A stretch of DNA of 64,000 nucleotides. It comes from Naasia sp. SYSU D00948. Lineage in GTDB: Bacteria; Actinomycetota; Actinomycetes; Actinomycetales; Microbacteriaceae. The first letter of the stretch is position 1; each line of letters starts with the position of its first letter. The stretch is taken from NCBI RefSeq assembly GCF_017916515.1, contig NZ_JAFMTA010000001.1, forward strand, positions 682,001 to 746,000, written 5' to 3'. Under the pieces are notes generated by a model. That model did no database searches. It worked only from the letters and a program-made list of their open reading frames with translations, and had not been told where the DNA came from. This document shows positions 1-10,580 of this stretch, piece after piece. Both the position numbers and the translations under genes were made by a program.

Positions 1-77
1 GCCGTCGACAGCGCGTCGACGAGGCGTCGTGTGGCGTCGCCGAGATTCCCGATCGGCGTCGCCCCCAGCACCAGCAT
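1..77 (-). CDS. rsmI: 16S rRNA (cytidine-2'-O)-methyltransferase RsmI, 5' end only
   Basis: Only the first 25 or so codons are in the window; the gene runs off the left edge. Read on the minus strand from the ATG at 77-75 the peptide starts MLVLGATPIGNLGDATRRLV, which matches the glycine-rich SAM-binding start (ATPIGNLGD) of the RsmI/tetrapyrrole-methylase fold. RsmI methylates the ribose of C1402 in 16S rRNA. An in-frame ATG at 113 would add 12 residues unlike the family, so 77 is preferred. It is divergent from the PMT gene, a pairing I recall from mycobacteria. The identification rests on a short but very characteristic motif. Confidence 0.8.
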   Translation of the reverse strand, partial: MLVLGATPIGNLGDATRRLVDALST

Positions 78-141
78 GACCCTCAGTCTGCTCCACCACC
101 CCGGCGTCCGCATGGCGCGGAGGTCCCGGAGGGGCCGCGCC

Positions 142-147
142 TATCAT
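142..147 (+). promoter_or_regulatory. -10 element of a leaderless promoter (PMT gene)
   Basis: TATCAT lies 6 nt before the GTG at 154, the spacing expected when transcription starts on the start codon itself. There is no Shine-Dalgarno sequence. The same arrangement recurs before several other genes in this window. Confidence 0.5.
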
Positions 148-153
148 GGGGCG

Positions 154-1770
154 GTGCCGCGCGCGACCGTCCTCTTCCGGCGCGCCCCGCGGGACGCGCC
201 CGCCGCTCAGGACGACGCGGTGGCGGCGCTCCCGGCGGCGGACCGCGCGGCGGGGTGGCCGGGCTGGCGCTGGGCGGCACCGCTCGCGGTCACGCTCCTC
301 GCGGCCGTGCTCCGCTTCTGGAACCTCGCGCATCCCGCGACCCTGATGTTCGACGAGACGTACTACGTCAAGGACGCCTGGACGCTCCTCAACCTCGGCT
401 ACGAGGGCGCCTGGCCGGAGGACTACACCGACGCGGACTTCAGCGCCGGGAAGGTCGACGAGTTCACGGGCGCCCCGTCCTACCCCGCGCACCCGCCCCT
501 CGGGAAGTGGCTGATCGCGGTCGGCCTCGCCCTGTTCGGCGCGGAGAACCCGGTCGGCTGGCGCTTCTCGGTCGCGCTCGCCGGCACGCTGGCGGTCCTG
601 CTGCTCACGCTCATCGCGACGGCCCTGTTCCGCAGCACCGCCCTCGGGGTCCTCACCGGGGCGCTCCTCGCGATCGACGGACTGGCGATCGTGCTCTCGC
701 GGGTGTCCCTGCTCGACACCTTCGTGATGCTCCTCGCCCTGCTCGGCTTCGGCGCGGTGCTCCTCGACCGCCGAGAGCGGGATCGCCGCCTCACGCAGTG
801 GCAGGAGTCCCGCCCGCCGGACGGAGCGACCGGGTGGGGTCCGCTCCTCCTCTGGCGCCCCTGGCTGCTCGCGGCGGGGATCGCGTTCGGCCTCACCTGT
901 GCCGTGAAGTGGTCCGGGATCTACTTCCTCGCGGCCTTCGGCCTCTACGTGGTCGTCACGGACGCCCTCGCCTGGCGGCGGGCCGGCGCGGACGGCTGGC
1001 TGCCGGCGACCCTGCTCCGCCAGGCGCCGCTCGCGTTCGTCACGATGGTGCCCGCGGCCTTCGCCGCGTACCTCGCGAGCTTCACCGGCTGGCTCGTGAC
1101 CTCGGGCGGGTACGACCGCAACTGGATCGCGCAGGGCGGCGAGCGCTGGACCGGTGTGCTCGCCTGGGTGCCCGACGTGCTGCAGAACCTGTGGCACTGG
1201 CACGCCGGGATCTACTCCTTCCACACCGGGCTGAGCGCGACGCACGCCTATGCGACGCCCGCGATCCTGTGGCCGCTGCTCGCGCGTCCGACCCAGGTGT
1301 ACTACGTGGGCAGCGCGGCGGGCGAGAACGGGTGCGCCTTCGACTACTGCTCCGAGATCGTGTGGTCGATCGCCAACCCGATCCTGTGGTGGGCGGCGGT
1401 GGCCGCCACGGGATATCTCGTCTACCGGTTCGCCCGCTACCGGGACTGGCGGCACGGGCTGATCCTGATGGGCGTCGCGGCGGGCTACCTGCCCTGGCTG
1501 CTGTACCCGACTCGGACGATGTTCCAGTTCTACTCGATCGCGTTCGAGCCCTACCTCCTGCTCGCGCTCACCGCGGTCATCGCGGCGGTGGGGACGGGAC
1601 GCCGCGGCGAGACCGTGTCGGAGGAGCGGGCGATCGTCGCGCGCCGCGTCATCGCGGTGTTCCTCGTCGTGGTCGTGCTCGTCAGCGCGTTCTTCTACCC
1701 GCTGTGGACGGGCGTGCAGACCCCGTTCTGGTTCTGGCAGATGCACGTCTGGCTCGCCAGCTGGGTGTGA
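154..1770 (+). CDS. Dolichyl-phosphate-mannose--protein mannosyltransferase (PMT, GT39)
   Basis: An integral membrane enzyme expected to transfer mannose from polyprenyl-phosphate-mannose to Ser/Thr of exported proteins. About 538 residues with many hydrophobic segments. After the first membrane segment comes FDETYYVKD, with the conserved catalytic-loop pair at D67-E68, then the HPPLGK motif of the first large extracytoplasmic loop. A C-terminal domain with several more membrane spans follows. The frame is open further upstream, but starts at 31 or 76 would overlap rsmI. GTG 154 sits just behind a good -10 sequence and is taken as a leaderless start. ATG 112 is the alternative. The family assignment is strong; the acceptor proteins are unknown. 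Confidence 0.88.
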   Translation: MPRATVLFRRAPRDAPAAQDDAVAALPAADRAAGWPGWRWAAPLAVTLLAAVLRFWNLAHPATLMFDETYYVKDAWTLLNLGYEGAWPEDYTDADFSAGKVDEFTGAPSYPAHPPLGKWLIAVGLALFGAENPVGWRFSVALAGTLAVLLLTLIATALFRSTALGVLTGALLAIDGLAIVLSRVSLLDTFVMLLALLGFGAVLLDRRERDRRLTQWQESRPPDGATGWGPLLLWRPWLLAAGIAFGLTCAVKWSGIYFLAAFGLYVVVTDALAWRRAGADGWLPATLLRQAPLAFVTMVPAAFAAYLASFTGWLVTSGGYDRNWIAQGGERWTGVLAWVPDVLQNLWHWHAGIYSFHTGLSATHAYATPAILWPLLARPTQVYYVGSAAGENGCAFDYCSEIVWSIANPILWWAAVAATGYLVYRFARYRDWRHGLILMGVAAGYLPWLLYPTRTMFQFYSIAFEPYLLLALTAVIAAVGTGRRGETVSEERAIVARRVIAVFLVVVVLVSAFFYPLWTGVQTPFWFWQMHVWLASWV

Positions 1771-1798
1771 CCCGCCACTGCAGCGTGCCCGTGCCGCC

Positions 1799-3646
1799 TC
1801 AGGCCGCGGTGCTGAGCGCGGTGCGGAGCTCGGACGCCTCCTGCACCGGGAGGCGGCAGACGAAGCCCTCGCAGAGGTAGGCGGTCGCCCGGCCGTCGCG
1901 TGCCGCGCGGTCGGCGAACAGCGGGAACCCCGACTCCGCGAAGGCCGCGGCCTGCTCCTCGGACGCGCGGACGACGATGTCGATCGGCGCCGAGCGCGCC
2001 ACGTCCTCGAGCTCGGGATCCGGCGGCCCGATCAGCAGCAGGGCCGCGCCGGCGCTCCGCATCCGCAGGAGCGCCTCGAGCGCCGCCCCGAGCGAGACGG
2101 GGCGCGACTCCGCGAGCGCCGCGAAAGGAGCCAGTGCGCGCTCGGCGGCCTGGAGGTAGAGGTCCTCCCCCGTGAGCTCGAACAGCAGCATCGATGCGAC
2201 CGCGATCTCGCTGGTACCCGAGGGGTAGGCGCCCTCGCCCGGGTCGCTCGGCAGGGCCAGCCCTCGACGGGCGAGCGTGGAGTCCGGACCGCCGGGCACG
2301 GCGAAGGCACCGCCCCGACCCGCCGAGAGGCAGTCGTCGACGAGCTCCCGTGCGGCGACCGCATAGCCCGGCTCCGCCGTCGTGATCGCGAGCTCGAGCA
2401 GTCCCCGCGCGAGCATCCCGTAGTCCTCGAGCGTCGCCGGGGCGGGCGACGCGCGACCGTCGAGGGTCGCCCGCAGGAGCCGGCGCCCCTGCCGAGCCGA
2501 GGCGAGCACGGCGTCCGCCGCGGTGCGGGCGAGCTCCGCCCACTCGGGCCGGCCGAGCCGGAGCGAAGCGGTGGCGAGGGCGCCGATCGCGAGCCCGTTC
2601 CACCCCGTCAGCACCTTCCCGTCGACGGCGGGTGCCGGCTGGCTGCGCCTCGCCTCGGCGTCGAGCGCGTAGTAGCCGCCCTCGCTGCGCTCTCCGTCGA
2701 TGTAGCTCTCCGAGTCCTGCGCCGACCCGAAGGCACCGGACGGACGGCGGAGGATGCTCTGCAGGAAGGACACGATGCCTGCCGCGATCTCCTCGTTCCC
2801 TGCTTCGGCGTACGCGCGCAGGAGCTGGGCGTTGTCGTAGAGCATCCGCTCGTAGTGGGGCTCGGTCCAGTCCCGCTTGGTCGCGTACCGGAAGAATCCG
2901 CCCTCGATCGGGTCGCGGAGGCCGGAGTACGCCATGGTGCGGAGGGTACGGCGGGCGAGGTCGGCCACCGCCCCGCGCGCCGGCTCGTGCAGCACGTCGG
3001 AGGCTCCGAGGCGGAGGGCCATCAGGACGACCGGCGCGATCGGGAACTTCGGCGCACCCCCGAAGCCGCCGTGCTCGCGGTCCTCGTACGACAGGAGCTG
3101 CTCGGCGACCGCGGCGAAGTCGACCGCCGCGGGTCCCTCCGGCGGCAGCACCGGCTCGACCAGGGCCGCGGCGAGGCCCGCCGCGCTGCGCTCGACCTCG
3201 TCCCGGCGATCGCGCCAGGCCTCGTCGACCGCCTGGAGCACCTGACGGAAGGACGGGTGGCCGAGCATCGGGCTCGGCGGCGAGTAGGTGCCCGCGTAGA
3301 AGGCCCGCCCCTGCGGGGTCGTGAACACGTTGAGGGGCCAGCCGAGGTTCGGCGTGAAGACGGACGCGGCCGCCATGTAGGTGGAGTCGACGTCCGGGTG
3401 CTCCTCGCGGTCGATCTTGATCGCGACGAACCGCTCGTTCAGGTACTCGGCGAGGTCCGGGTCGGAGAAGCTCTCGCGAGCCATGACGTGACACCAGTGG
3501 CAGGTGGCGTAGCCGATGGACACGAGCACGGGGACGTCGCGCCGGGCGGCCTCCTCGAACGCCTCCTCGCCCCAGGGCCGCCAGTCCACCGGGTTGTCCG
3601 CGTGGCTGCGCAGGTACGGGCTGACGGCGTCGGCCAGGCGGTTCAT
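1799..3646 (-). CDS. DUF255 thioredoxin-like domain protein (YyaL/SSP411 family)
   Basis: 615 residues. The N-terminal 160 residues form the thioredoxin-like DUF255 domain, with the family signature HADNPVDW near residue 15 and the C49-H-W-C52-H motif. The rest resembles the alpha/alpha-barrel of N-acylglucosamine 2-epimerase-like proteins. This full-length architecture is widespread, but its biochemical role is not established. ATG 3646 overlaps the stop of the upstream TauE-like gene by 4 nt (ATGA), which fixes the start and suggests translational coupling. It is the last gene of the AKR-MFS-TauE-DUF255 operon and ends 28 bp from the convergent PMT stop. Confidence 0.88.
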   Translation of the reverse strand: MNRLADAVSPYLRSHADNPVDWRPWGEEAFEEAARRDVPVLVSIGYATCHWCHVMARESFSDPDLAEYLNERFVAIKIDREEHPDVDSTYMAAASVFTPNLGWPLNVFTTPQGRAFYAGTYSPPSPMLGHPSFRQVLQAVDEAWRDRRDEVERSAAGLAAALVEPVLPPEGPAAVDFAAVAEQLLSYEDREHGGFGGAPKFPIAPVVLMALRLGASDVLHEPARGAVADLARRTLRTMAYSGLRDPIEGGFFRYATKRDWTEPHYERMLYDNAQLLRAYAEAGNEEIAAGIVSFLQSILRRPSGAFGSAQDSESYIDGERSEGGYYALDAEARRSQPAPAVDGKVLTGWNGLAIGALATASLRLGRPEWAELARTAADAVLASARQGRRLLRATLDGRASPAPATLEDYGMLARGLLELAITTAEPGYAVAARELVDDCLSAGRGGAFAVPGGPDSTLARRGLALPSDPGEGAYPSGTSEIAVASMLLFELTGEDLYLQAAERALAPFAALAESRPVSLGAALEALLRMRSAGAALLLIGPPDPELEDVARSAPIDIVVRASEEQAAAFAESGFPLFADRAARDGRATAYLCEGFVCRLPVQEASELRTALSTAA

Positions 3647-4464
3647 TCCGACACGGTAGTCCCGCGCTTGCGGCGTCGTCTCCCCCCTTGACCCCGCAGC
3701 GAGCGGATCGCGAGCTGAGCCGCGCTCAGCAGGAGCAGCGCCGCGAACGCGATCGCCGAGACCTCGGGCGAGAGGAGGAACGCGCACGCGACGCCGGCGA
3801 GCGACAGGAGCGAGGCCGCGACCCCGACGACGAGCGCCTCGCGGAGACGGACGAGACCGCCGCGCACGTTGGTCACGGTGCCCATCGCGCTCGAGGCGAT
3901 GATCACCGTGAGGGACGTCCCCTTCGCGAGCAGGTCGCCGATCCCGAACCCGGCGACGAGGACGGGGACGATGATGATCCCGCCTCCGACGCCGAACAGC
4001 CCGGACGCGATGCCGACGAGGAGCCCGATCCCGGCCAGGATCACGAGGAGCCACCACTCGAGCTCGATCTCGGCGCCGCGCTCCGGCACGACGAGCACCA
4101 TGCGCAGCGCGACGAGCAGCAGCAGCGCGATGAACATCCAGCGCAGCAGTCCCAGGTGGATCCGCCGCAGCAGGCGGGCCCCGAGGAGCGCCCCCGGGAT
4201 CGCCCCCGCCGCGAGGGCGATCGCCGCCGGCAGGTTCACTTGACCGTTCACGAGGTAGCCGGACGCGCCGACGATGCCGGCGGGGATGATCGCGGCGAGG
4301 GACAGGGCGGAGGCCCGCCGCTGGTCGAAGCGCGCGAGCGCGACGAGGAGGGGCACCATGACGACGCCTCCGCCGACCCCGAAGAGGCCGGAGAGGAAGC
4401 CCCCGATCACCCCGACACCGATGAGCGCGAGCCAGGGTGTGCGAGCGGGAGCGGTCGTCGTCAT
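3643..4464 (-). CDS. Sulfite exporter TauE/SafE family membrane protein
   Basis: 273 residues made of two homologous blocks of about four membrane spans. Each block starts with a glycine-rich FGVGGGxxxVP motif (near residues 28 and 165), the hallmark of TauE/SafE permeases. Family members move small organic sulfur or carboxylate anions; the substrate here cannot be told. Its ATG overlaps the MFS stop and its stop overlaps the DUF255 start, both by 4 nt, so it is co-translated with both. The last residues (RRRRKRG) form a basic cytoplasmic tail. Confidence 0.9.
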   Translation of the reverse strand: MTTTAPARTPWLALIGVGVIGGFLSGLFGVGGGVVMVPLLVALARFDQRRASALSLAAIIPAGIVGASGYLVNGQVNLPAAIALAAGAIPGALLGARLLRRIHLGLLRWMFIALLLLVALRMVLVVPERGAEIELEWWLLVILAGIGLLVGIASGLFGVGGGIIIVPVLVAGFGIGDLLAKGTSLTVIIASSAMGTVTNVRGGLVRLREALVVGVAASLLSLAGVACAFLLSPEVSAIAFAALLLLSAAQLAIRSLRGQGGRRRRKRGTTVSE

Positions 4465-5654
4465 TCGTAGGCCTCCGAGATGCCGCGGGGAAGGAGCAGG
4501 ATGGCGGCACTCGCGATCCAGACCGCGCCGACGAGGACTGTGAGCGGGACGGCCCCGATCAGGCCGAGTCCCCCGGCGATCGCGGCGCCCGCCGCCGCCG
4601 CCGATCCTCTCAGACCGGCGCCCACCGTGAACACCTGCGACCGGACTGTCGGTGGACTCTCCCGCTGGCGGATGGTGAGCATGGCGGCGACGCCGGGAGC
4701 CGTGAACAGGCCCGCGAGCCCCATCGCGATCAGGGTCAGCGTGTAGTTCGGCGCGAACGCGCTCACCACGGTGAACCCGCCGGTCGCGGCGAAGCTGCCG
4801 AGCATGACGGTGTGCGGCGCCCAGCGCCGGACGGGGCGCCAGGCGCTCACGAGCGCGCTCACCAGTCCGCCGATCGAGAAGGCCGTCATGATCCAGCCCG
4901 CGTCCGCGACGGTGCGGGCGCGCTCCGAGGCGAGCGCGACGGCCGCGATCGGCAGGGCGCCGCCGCCGAGCTGGGTGAGAGTCCCGGACAGGGTCGACAG
5001 GGCCAGCGGCCGGTGGCTCACGAGGTGCCGCATGCCCCGGCCGACGTCGCCCACCACGGACGACGGCTCGTCGGGAACGGGCCGCGCCGGCAGCTTCAGG
5101 AGCAGGACGCCGACGGCGCCCGCCGCCGCGATGACCGCGAGGAGCTCGAGCGCGAGCCTCCCGGATCCCGCCGCCATGGCGAGCGCCGCGAGGCCGGGAC
5201 CGGCGACGCCCGCGATGTTGTAGGACAGGGTGTCGCTCGCGAACGCGCGCTCATGGCCGGGCACGACGTCGGCCGCGAAGCTGCTGAGCCCGCCGGAGAA
5301 CGCCGGCGTGCAGCATCCCGCGACGAGCAGCGAGATGACGACCACCCATGTCGGGAGGATGCCGAGCAGCCCCGCGATCGCCAGGGCGACCGCGGTGCCG
5401 AGCGCGCCGCCGAACACGAGGACGCGGGGCGCGCGCGACCGGTCGAGGGCGACGCCCGCGAGCGGGGCGAGCACGACGCTCGGCGCGAGCAGCGCCGCGA
5501 TGAGCGCACCGCCCAGCGCCACGCTGTCCGTCTCCTCGACCGCGAGCACCGCGAGCGCCACTCCGGCGCCGGAGACGGAGAGCCGCAGCGGGATCGAGGC
5601 GAGCAGGTAGGCGGCGACCCGGGCGCCGAGGCCGGCGCCCGCCTCCGCGCTCAG
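4461..5654 (-). CDS. Major facilitator superfamily transporter, apparent CTG start
   Basis: About 397 residues with roughly 12 hydrophobic segments and the MFS loop motif ([13 protein letters not shown], residues ~48-60). It resembles small-molecule efflux proteins of the MFS-1 group; the substrate is unknown. Start choice is odd. There is no in-frame ATG, GTG or TTG near the AKR end, and the first canonical codon is GTG at 5561, in the middle of the first membrane helix. CTG 5654 gives a complete first helix and overlaps the AKR stop as CTGA, exactly like the other 4-nt overlaps of this operon. The stop overlaps the TauE start. A start further inside the AKR gene cannot be excluded. Confidence 0.75.
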   Translation of the reverse strand: MSAEAGAGLGARVAAYLLASIPLRLSVSGAGVALAVLAVEETDSVALGGALIAALLAPSVVLAPLAGVALDRSRAPRVLVFGGALGTAVALAIAGLLGILPTWVVVISLLVAGCCTPAFSGGLSSFAADVVPGHERAFASDTLSYNIAGVAGPGLAALAMAAGSGRLALELLAVIAAAGAVGVLLLKLPARPVPDEPSSVVGDVGRGMRHLVSHRPLALSTLSGTLTQLGGGALPIAAVALASERARTVADAGWIMTAFSIGGLVSALVSAWRPVRRWAPHTVMLGSFAATGGFTVVSAFAPNYTLTLIAMGLAGLFTAPGVAAMLTIRQRESPPTVRSQVFTVGAGLRGSAAAAGAAIAGGLGLIGAVPLTVLVGAVWIASAAILLLPRGISEAYE

Positions 5655-6490
5655 CGGAACGAGGCGGTGGCGGGGTCGGCCCCCACCCGCCGGCCGGAGT
5701 CGAGGGCGTCGAACACGGCCAGCTCCTCGGGCGTCAGCGAGAAGTCGAGGATCTCGAAGTTCTCGCGCTGGCGGCCCGGGTCGTTCGACTTCGGGAAGAT
5801 GATCCGGCCCTCGTCGAGGTGCCAGCGGAGGGTCACCTGCGCCGGGGTCTTGCCGTACTTCCGGGCGATCGCGGCGACGTCCTCGCGGTCCACGATCTGC
5901 CCGGACGCGAGCGGGGACCAGGCCTCGATCGCGATCCCGTGCTGCGCGCAGAAGTCGACGACGTCGCGCTGCTGGAGCTCCGGGTGCAGCTCGATCTGGT
6001 TCACCGCGGGCACGACGTCGCTCGCGTCGAACAGGGCCTGCAGGTGCTCGGGGAGGAAGTTGGAGACGCCGATCGTCTTCGTGCGGCCGGTCGCGAGGAT
6101 CTCCTCGAGGGTCTTCCACGCCTCGACGTACTCGCCGTACATCGGGACCGGCCAGTGGATGAGGTAGAGGTCGACGTAGTCGAGGCCGAGCTTCTCCATG
6201 CTCGCATCGAAGGCGGCGAGCGCCCTGTCGCGCTTGTGGTTCGCGTTCCAGAGCTTGGTCGTGACGTAGAGCTCCTCGCGCGGGATGCCGGAGGCGGCGA
6301 TCGCCCTGCCGACACCCTTCTCGTTGCCGTAGATGGCGGCGGTGTCGATGTGCCGGTAGCCGATCTCGAGGGCGCTCTCCACGACCTCCTGGGTCCGCTC
6401 GGGCTCCACCTGGAACACCCCGAAGCCCAGCTGCGGGATCTCGGTTCCGTCGTTGAGGGTCACGGTGGGGACGGTGCTGGTCGACGTCAT
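5651..6490 (-). CDS. Aldo/keto reductase, 2,5-diketo-gluconate reductase-like
   Basis: 279 residues, the full length of the small AKR family (AKR5-like). The catalytic tetrad is present: D49 and Y54 in the HIDTAAIYGNE segment, K79 in TTKLW, and H112 in LIHWP. It reduces aldehydes or ketones with NADPH; the physiological substrate is not indicated. It is the first gene of a four-gene minus-strand operon with overlapping junctions. A close paralogue lies at 18372-19202, and both have intergenic TCAGGA-type repeats upstream. Confidence 0.9.
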   Translation of the reverse strand: MTSTSTVPTVTLNDGTEIPQLGFGVFQVEPERTQEVVESALEIGYRHIDTAAIYGNEKGVGRAIAASGIPREELYVTTKLWNANHKRDRALAAFDASMEKLGLDYVDLYLIHWPVPMYGEYVEAWKTLEEILATGRTKTIGVSNFLPEHLQALFDASDVVPAVNQIELHPELQQRDVVDFCAQHGIAIEAWSPLASGQIVDREDVAAIARKYGKTPAQVTLRWHLDEGRIIFPKSNDPGRQRENFEILDFSLTPEELAVFDALDSGRRVGADPATASFR

Positions 6491-6519
6491 ACGTCAACTC
6501 TTCCATCGGGGTCGGCGCA

Positions 6520-6657
6520 TCCTGAAACCGGCGGTCGGGGCTTGCGCCAGCCGCACGCCCGGTCCGCGGTTCAGGAGATGCGAAGCGGATCAGGACAGAC
6601 GGCCGCTTTCGCCCCCGGTTCAGGACGACACGCCGTGCCGGTCGGCGGATCTCCTGA
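6520..6657. repeat. Five TCAGGA/TCCTGA elements in an intergenic region
   Basis: Hexamers TCAGGA (6571, 6590, 6620) and the reverse complement TCCTGA (6520, 6652), mostly in a GCGGATCAGGA or CGGTTCAGGA context. They lie between the AKR start and hrpA, and the same family occurs at 18187-18319. Function is unknown. Confidence 0.6.
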
Positions 6658-6728
6658 ACGGCGCAACCCCGGGCATCCCTCTCACCGGTCACGGACGCGA
6701 GGCATGCCGGAATTACCATGGAGGGCTC

Positions 6729-9700
6729 ATGTCTCTCGACGCGCTCGCCATCACCTACCCCGCGGAGCTGCCCGTCTCCGCGGCGAAGGACGAGATCGCG
6801 GCGGCCATCCGGGACCACCAGGTCGTCGTGCTCGCGGGCGCGACCGGCTCGGGCAAGACGACGCAGCTGCCGAAGATCTGCCTCGAGCTGGGGCGCCAGT
6901 CGATCGGCCACACGCAGCCGCGGCGGATCGCCGCCCGGACGATCGCGGAGCGCATCGCGGAGGAGCTCGGCGTCGACCTGGGCGGCCTCGTCGGCTACCA
7001 GGTGCGGTTCACCGACAAGGCGAGCGCCGACACCCGGATCAAGCTGATGACGGACGGCATCCTGCTCAACGAGCTGAGCCACGACCGCATGCTCAGCCGC
7101 TACGACACGATCATCATCGACGAGGCGCACGAGCGCAGCCTCACCATCGACTTCCTGCTCGGCTACCTGAAGCGCCTCCTCCCGCAGCGTCCCGACCTCA
7201 AGCTCATCGTGACGTCCGCGACGATCGACCCGCAGAGCTTCGCGGAGCATTTCGCCGCGGCGGACGGCACTCCCGCGCCGGTGCTCGAGGTCTCCGGCCG
7301 CACCTATCCGGTCGAGATCCGCTACCGGCCCCTCGTGGGCGAGGAGTCCGAGGACGGCGAGCGCCGCGAGGACCGCGACCTCTTCGACGGCATCGTCGCC
7401 GCCCTCGACGAGCTCGCGGCGGAACCACCCGGCGACGTCCTCGTCTTCCTGTCCGGCGAGAACGAGATCCGCGACGCCGAGGACGCGATCCGCGCCCGGA
7501 ACCTGCCCGGGACCGAGGTGCTCCCGCTCTACGGGCGCCTGTCCGCCGCCGAGCAGCACCGGGTCTTCGACACGTCGCGGGCGCCGGGGATCCGGCGCCG
7601 CATCGTGCTGGCGACCAACGTCGCCGAGACGAGCATCACCGTGCCGGGCATCAAGTACGTCGTGGACGGCGGGACGGCGCGCATCTCCCGCTACGGCGCG
7701 CGCTCGAAGGTGCAGCGGCTGCCGATCGAGCCGATCTCGCAGGCCTCCGCGAGCCAGCGGGCCGGCCGCGCCGGACGCACGAGCGAGGGGATCGCGATCC
7801 GCCTCTACTCCGAGGAGGACTTCGAGCGCCGGCCGGAGTTCACGGATCCGGAGATCCTCCGCACCGGGCTCGCGGCCGTCCTCCTGCAGATGCTCGACCT
7901 GGATCTCGGCGACATCGAGGACTTCCCGTTCCTGCAGCCGCCCGACAAGCGCGGCGTCCGGGACGGGTTCGAGCTGCTCCGCGAGCTGGGCGCGCTGACG
8001 GGCGACGGCCGGCTCAGCCGCACGGGACGCGACCTCGCGCGGCTGCCCATCGACCCGCGCTTCGGCCGCATGGTGCTCGAGTCGAAGCGCAACGGCGTCG
8101 TGCGCGAGGTGCTCGCGATCGTCGCCGGCCTGAGCATCCAGGATCCGCGGGAGCGGCCGGCGGAGAAGCGCGAGCAGGCGGACCAGTCGCACGCGCGCTT
8201 CGCCGACCCGACGAGCGACTTCCTCTCGCTCCTGAACCTCTGGAACCACCTCGAGGCACGGCAGCGCGAGCTGTCGTCGAGCGCGTTCCGGCGGCTCTGC
8301 CGCAGCGAGTTCCTCAACTACCTGCGCGTCCGGGAGTGGCAGGACGTCTACCGGCAGCTCGACCGGCTCGCGCGCCGCATCGGGATCCGCTCGGGCGAGC
8401 CGCGGGTCGATCCGGACGGGATCGCGCGCTCGCTGCTCTCCGGGCTGCTGTCGCAGATCGGGGTCGTGGACCAGCGCACCGCCGCGAAGGACGGGCGCAG
8501 CGGCGGCAAGGACGCGAAGGACAAGCGCCGCCGCAACGTCGAGTACCTGGGGGCGCGCGGCGTGAAGTTCGCCGTCTTCCCCGGCTCGCCGCTCGCCAAG
8601 AAGCCCCCGTCGGCCGTGATGGCGGCGGAGCTCGTCGAGACGTCGCGGCTCTTCGCGCGCACCGTCGGCGCGATCGACCCGGCCTGGGCGGAGCGGCTCG
8701 CGGGCGACCTGGTAAAGCGGAACCATTCGGAGCCGCACTGGGAGGCGCGGCAGGGCGCTGCCGTCGGGTACGAGACGGTGACCCTGTTCGGCGTCCCCCT
8801 CGTCGTCCGCCGGCGCATCCAGTGGTCGCGGGTGGACGCCGCGGAGGCGCGGGAGCTGTTCCTGCGGCACGCGCTCGTGCAGCAGGAGTGGCCGTCGCAC
8901 CTCGACCGGTCGAAGGATCCGGCGTTCGAGTTCGAGCGCGCGAACGCCCGCCTCGTCCGGGAGCTCGGCGAGGTCGAGGAGCGGACGCGGCGCCGCGACA
9001 TCCTCTCGGGCGACGAGTCGATCCTCGACTTCTACGACGCTCGCGTCCCGTCGGACGTCGCGAGCGTCACCGCGTTCCAGGCGTGGTGGGGCGAGGCCCG
9101 CAAGGAAGCGCCCGGCCTCCTGACCATGAGCCGCGCCGACCTCCTCGAGGAGGAGGACGAGGGGATGCCGGACGTCCAGGCGTTCCCCACCACCTGGCGC
9201 ACCGGCGACCAGCGCCTCACGCTCCGCTACCGGTTCGAGCCGGGCGCCGTCGACGACGGCGTCACCGTCGAGATCCCTCTCCCCCTTCTGCCGAGGATGA
9301 GCGCGGCCGGCTTCGACTGGCAGGTCCCGGGGCTGCGCGAGGAGCTCGTGGCGGCGCTGCTCAAGACCCTGCCGAAGGCGATCCGCCGGACCGTCGTGCC
9401 GGCCGCGCAGTGGGCGGAGAAGCTGATGGCCGAGCTGCCGCCGGGACCCCACGACGAGCCGATCGCCGCGGCGCTGGCCACCGCGATCCGCCGAGCGGCC
9501 GGGACGGCGGCGGCAGCGGAGGACTTCGACCCCGAGCGGCTGCCGGCGCACCTGCGCATGTCGTTCGCGGTCGTCGACGACCGCGGACGCCGCCTCGGGA
9601 TCTCCAAGGACCTCGCCGAGCTGCAGGAGCGCTTCTCCGAGCGCGCCCGCGAGTCGGTGTCGAAGCTGTTCGACGCGCGGGCGAAGCGGGACGAGTCCCC

Positions 9701-10580
9701 GGCGCCGTCCATCGAGCGGACCGGTCTCACCGTCTGGGACGTCGACGAGCTGCCGCGCGAGCTCGACCTCCGCCGCGGAGGCAGCCGCGTGCACGCCTAC
9801 CCGGCCCTCGTGGACCGCGGCACGACCGTCGACGTCCGCCTCTTCGGCACGGCGGCCGAGCAGGCCGCGATGCACCGCCGGGGCGTCCTGCGTCTCCTGC
9901 AGCTCGCGATCCCCTCCCCCGTCTCCTACCTCAACGAGCACCTCACCGGGGCCGAGAAGGTGGCCCTGGCCACGAGCCCCTACCCGAGCGCTCGAGCGCT
10001 GTTCGACGACGCGCTGGCGGCGGTCATCGAGGCCCGGCTGCGGGCGCGCATCCCGGACGGCCTGCTGTGGACGCGCGCCGAGTTCGACGCGGTGCGCGAG
10101 GACGTGTCCGGGCACGTCGTCGACGACCTGTTCGCCGCCGTCGCCCTCGCCGCGCGGGTGCTCACCGGCGCCCGTCAGGCCGACGCCGCCATCCGCGGCG
10201 CGACGAGCCTCGCGCTGCTGCCCGCCCTCACGGACGCCCGCGCGCAGCTGGACGCGCTCGTGCACCCCGCCTTCGTCTCGGTCACCGGGATCGAGCGCCT
10301 CCGCCGCGTCCCCGTGTACCTCGAAGGGATCACCGCGCGGATCGCGAAGCTGCGCGAGAACCCGGGGCGGGACCGGGTGTGGCTGAACGAGGTGCAGGCC
10401 GCGACCGAGCGGTACCTGGCTGCGGGCGGCACCCTCCCGCTCCGGGCCGACGCCGAGCCGCGCCTCGCGGAGGTCCGCTGGATGCTCGAGGAGCTGCGGC
10501 TCAGCCTGTTCGCGCAGCACCTCGGCGCCGTGGGCCCGGTGTCCCTGCAGCGCGTCACGCGCGCCCTCGGCGCCTCCTGA
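6729..10580 (+). CDS. hrpA: ATP-dependent RNA helicase HrpA (DEAH box)
   Basis: 1283 residues, the usual length of bacterial HrpA. Walker A GATGSGKT at 37-44, DEAH at 131-134, SAT at 163-165, then motif VI (SQRAGRAGR, ~340), the helicase-associated and OB regions, and the long C-terminal DUF3418 domain ending near the last residue. HrpA unwinds RNA and is linked to rescue of stalled ribosomes in E. coli. ATG 6729 has GGAGGG seven bases upstream. The frame is open further back, but nothing there resembles the family. It is transcribed alone. The very long open frames on the opposite strand are composition artefacts. Confidence 0.95.
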   Translation: MSLDALAITYPAELPVSAAKDEIAAAIRDHQVVVLAGATGSGKTTQLPKICLELGRQSIGHTQPRRIAARTIAERIAEELGVDLGGLVGYQVRFTDKASADTRIKLMTDGILLNELSHDRMLSRYDTIIIDEAHERSLTIDFLLGYLKRLLPQRPDLKLIVTSATIDPQSFAEHFAAADGTPAPVLEVSGRTYPVEIRYRPLVGEESEDGERREDRDLFDGIVAALDELAAEPPGDVLVFLSGENEIRDAEDAIRARNLPGTEVLPLYGRLSAAEQHRVFDTSRAPGIRRRIVLATNVAETSITVPGIKYVVDGGTARISRYGARSKVQRLPIEPISQASASQRAGRAGRTSEGIAIRLYSEEDFERRPEFTDPEILRTGLAAVLLQMLDLDLGDIEDFPFLQPPDKRGVRDGFELLRELGALTGDGRLSRTGRDLARLPIDPRFGRMVLESKRNGVVREVLAIVAGLSIQDPRERPAEKREQADQSHARFADPTSDFLSLLNLWNHLEARQRELSSSAFRRLCRSEFLNYLRVREWQDVYRQLDRLARRIGIRSGEPRVDPDGIARSLLSGLLSQIGVVDQRTAAKDGRSGGKDAKDKRRRNVEYLGARGVKFAVFPGSPLAKKPPSAVMAAELVETSRLFARTVGAIDPAWAERLAGDLVKRNHSEPHWEARQGAAVGYETVTLFGVPLVVRRRIQWSRVDAAEARELFLRHALVQQEWPSHLDRSKDPAFEFERANARLVRELGEVEERTRRRDILSGDESILDFYDARVPSDVASVTAFQAWWGEARKEAPGLLTMSRADLLEEEDEGMPDVQAFPTTWRTGDQRLTLRYRFEPGAVDDGVTVEIPLPLLPRMSAAGFDWQVPGLREELVAALLKTLPKAIRRTVVPAAQWAEKLMAELPPGPHDEPIAAALATAIRRAAGTAAAAEDFDPERLPAHLRMSFAVVDDRGRRLGISKDLAELQERFSERARESVSKLFDARAKRDESPAPSIERTGLTVWDVDELPRELDLRRGGSRVHAYPALVDRGTTVDVRLFGTAAEQAAMHRRGVLRLLQLAIPSPVSYLNEHLTGAEKVALATSPYPSARALFDDALAAVIEARLRARIPDGLLWTRAEFDAVREDVSGHVVDDLFAAVALAARVLTGARQADAAIRGATSLALLPALTDARAQLDALVHPAFVSVTGIERLRRVPVYLEGITARIAKLRENPGRDRVWLNEVQAATERYLAAGGTLPLRADAEPRLAEVRWMLEELRLSLFAQHLGAVGPVSLQRVTRALGAS

